From contig PGZL01000010.1 in NCBI GenBank assembly GCA_002840095.1, positions 142,888 through 189,465 on the forward strand: a stretch of DNA of 46,578 nucleotides, given 5' to 3'. The notes beneath the pieces were generated by a model. That model saw only the letters and a program-made list of their open reading frames with translations, searched no databases and was not told the origin of the DNA. The stretch comes from Gammaproteobacteria bacterium HGW-Gammaproteobacteria-1. GTDB taxonomy: Bacteria; Pseudomonadota; Gammaproteobacteria; Thiohalomonadales; Thiohalomonadaceae. Shown here in pieces: positions 45,851 to 46,578 of the stretch. A program made the position numbers and the translations under genes. Each line of letters begins with the position of its first letter. The first letter of the stretch is position 1.

Positions 45851-46423
45851 TCACTTCCGGTCACGCCACTCTGCCGCCTTGGCGGGATCGGCTGCCAGGC
45901 CGAACATGCCTTCCTCATAGGCCCGCGCCAGCGCCTCGCGCGCCTGGCTGCTGCCCTTGGCCGCCGCCTGTTCCCACGTCGCGATCGCCTTCGCCACGTC
46001 TTTCCGGGTGCCCATGCCGTAGGCATACATCACGCCCAGGGTGTACATCGCCGGCACATGCTCCTGCGCCGCCGCATGCTCGAACAGCGGTACCGCCTGC
46101 CGGTCGCTGCGGAATACCCCTTCGCCCCGCGCATACATCAGGCCCAGGTTGTACATGGCGTCGGCCTGGCCCTGGTTGGCCGCCTGGGTATACCACTCGT
46201 GGGCCTGGCGCAGATCGCGCTCCACGCCCCAGCCCTTGTGATGCAGCAGTCCCAGGTTGAACTGCGCGTCGGCATTGCCCTCCTGCGCCAGCGGCTGCCA
46301 CAGCTGGCGCGCCCTGGCATAGTCCTTGGCCTTGAACGCGGCGAAGCCGTCTTCCAGCGGCCCGGCCAGGACGGCGGCGGAGAACAGGGCGAGGGTGGAC
46401 AGCATGAGTGCGATGCGTTTCAT
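45851..46423 (-). CDS. Sel1-repeat protein with signal peptide
   Basis: A 190-residue exported protein. The signal MKRIALMLSTLALFSAAVLA ends near residue 20. The body has four or so Sel1-like repeats of about 36 residues, each with an A-x-x-x-LG(L/V)(L/M)(Y/H) core and a closing W/F-containing helix with AA; the visible starts are ADAQFNLGLLHHKG, ADAMYNLGLMYARG and VPAMYTLGVMYAYG. Sel1 proteins form curved helical solenoids used in protein interaction. ATG 46423 is chosen because it begins a good signal peptide; the open frame upstream has none. No specific partner is visible. Confidence 0.88.
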   Translation of the reverse strand: MKRIALMLSTLALFSAAVLAGPLEDGFAAFKAKDYARARQLWQPLAQEGNADAQFNLGLLHHKGWGVERDLRQAHEWYTQAANQGQADAMYNLGLMYARGEGVFRSDRQAVPLFEHAAAQEHVPAMYTLGVMYAYGMGTRKDVAKAIATWEQAAAKGSSQAREALARAYEEGMFGLAADPAKAAEWRDRK

Positions 46424-46578
46424 GAGGTCTATTTCACCATGTCCCGGGGCGGATGGGAAACGGCCACGGGCAATAGCCTTGTAGATACTGTTATCCAGGT
46501 CAAGCACACGCGAGCCCATGAAGTGCCGGATTGAATGGCATTCCTGACTTGAGTACGCCGTAGGCGACGTGGACAAGC

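Overview
The window reads as a piece of a high-GC gammaproteobacterial chromosome. The Dam, ArgA, ArgE, PhoB/PhoR and Pst proteins are of gammaproteobacterial type and length. Many c-di-GMP proteins, a RAYT transposase and dense short intergenic repeats suggest a free-living, possibly Chromatiales-like environmental lineage; that placement is inference. No tRNA, rRNA, prophage or CRISPR array was seen. Coding strands alternate in blocks.

Layout. 98-3887 (minus): dam, an EAL-HDOD protein, a PAS/HD-GYP protein and a small acidic protein, probably one transcript. 4084-6708 (minus): argE then argA, two early arginine-pathway steps. 6709-7539: no gene, but a large inverted-repeat element. 7540-10157 (plus): a GNAT/C39-like fusion overlapping a RimK-type ATP-grasp ligase, a poorly characterised peptide-modification pair. 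10203-13337 (minus): putA. 13575-15425 (plus): ilvD. 15432-16235: a RAYT transposase with six REP palindromes. 16254-19589: an orphan small gene, riboflavin synthase, and an overlapping lipoprotein/DUF3047 pair.

19711-34798 is dominated by phosphate control: phoB-phoR behind a Pho box, pstS behind a multi-unit Pho box, a lipoprotein with a duplicated domain, then pstC (third Pho box), pstA, pstB and phoU. Between the two phosphate blocks lie a small possible PilZ protein, a thioredoxin/DsbD-like fusion, a spermidine-synthase-like protein, a YgjP-like metallopeptidase and a Crp/Fnr regulator overlapping a 107-residue partner. The presumed circuit is conventional: PstSCAB imports phosphate, PhoU and PhoR relay its state, and PhoB activates the Pho boxes.

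34799-35551 has no gene and carries repeats. 35552-40891 (minus) is a giant CheB-CheR-PAS-GGDEF-EAL protein followed by a Crp/Fnr gene interrupted by an in-frame TGA. 41116-45598 (minus) is an ABC exporter (ATPase, frame-disrupted FtsX permease, HlyD adaptor), followed by a Sel1-repeat protein at 45851-46423. I saw nothing to annotate in 40892-41115 or 46424-46578.

The most unusual feature is the intergenic DNA. Several gene boundaries carry elements in which a short word (7-mer CAAGTTG-like, 8-mer GCAGAGRC-like, or 8-9-mer GCCAAG-like) is iterated in one arm and its reverse complement in the other. The heptamer elements tend to begin or end within a few bases of a stop codon.
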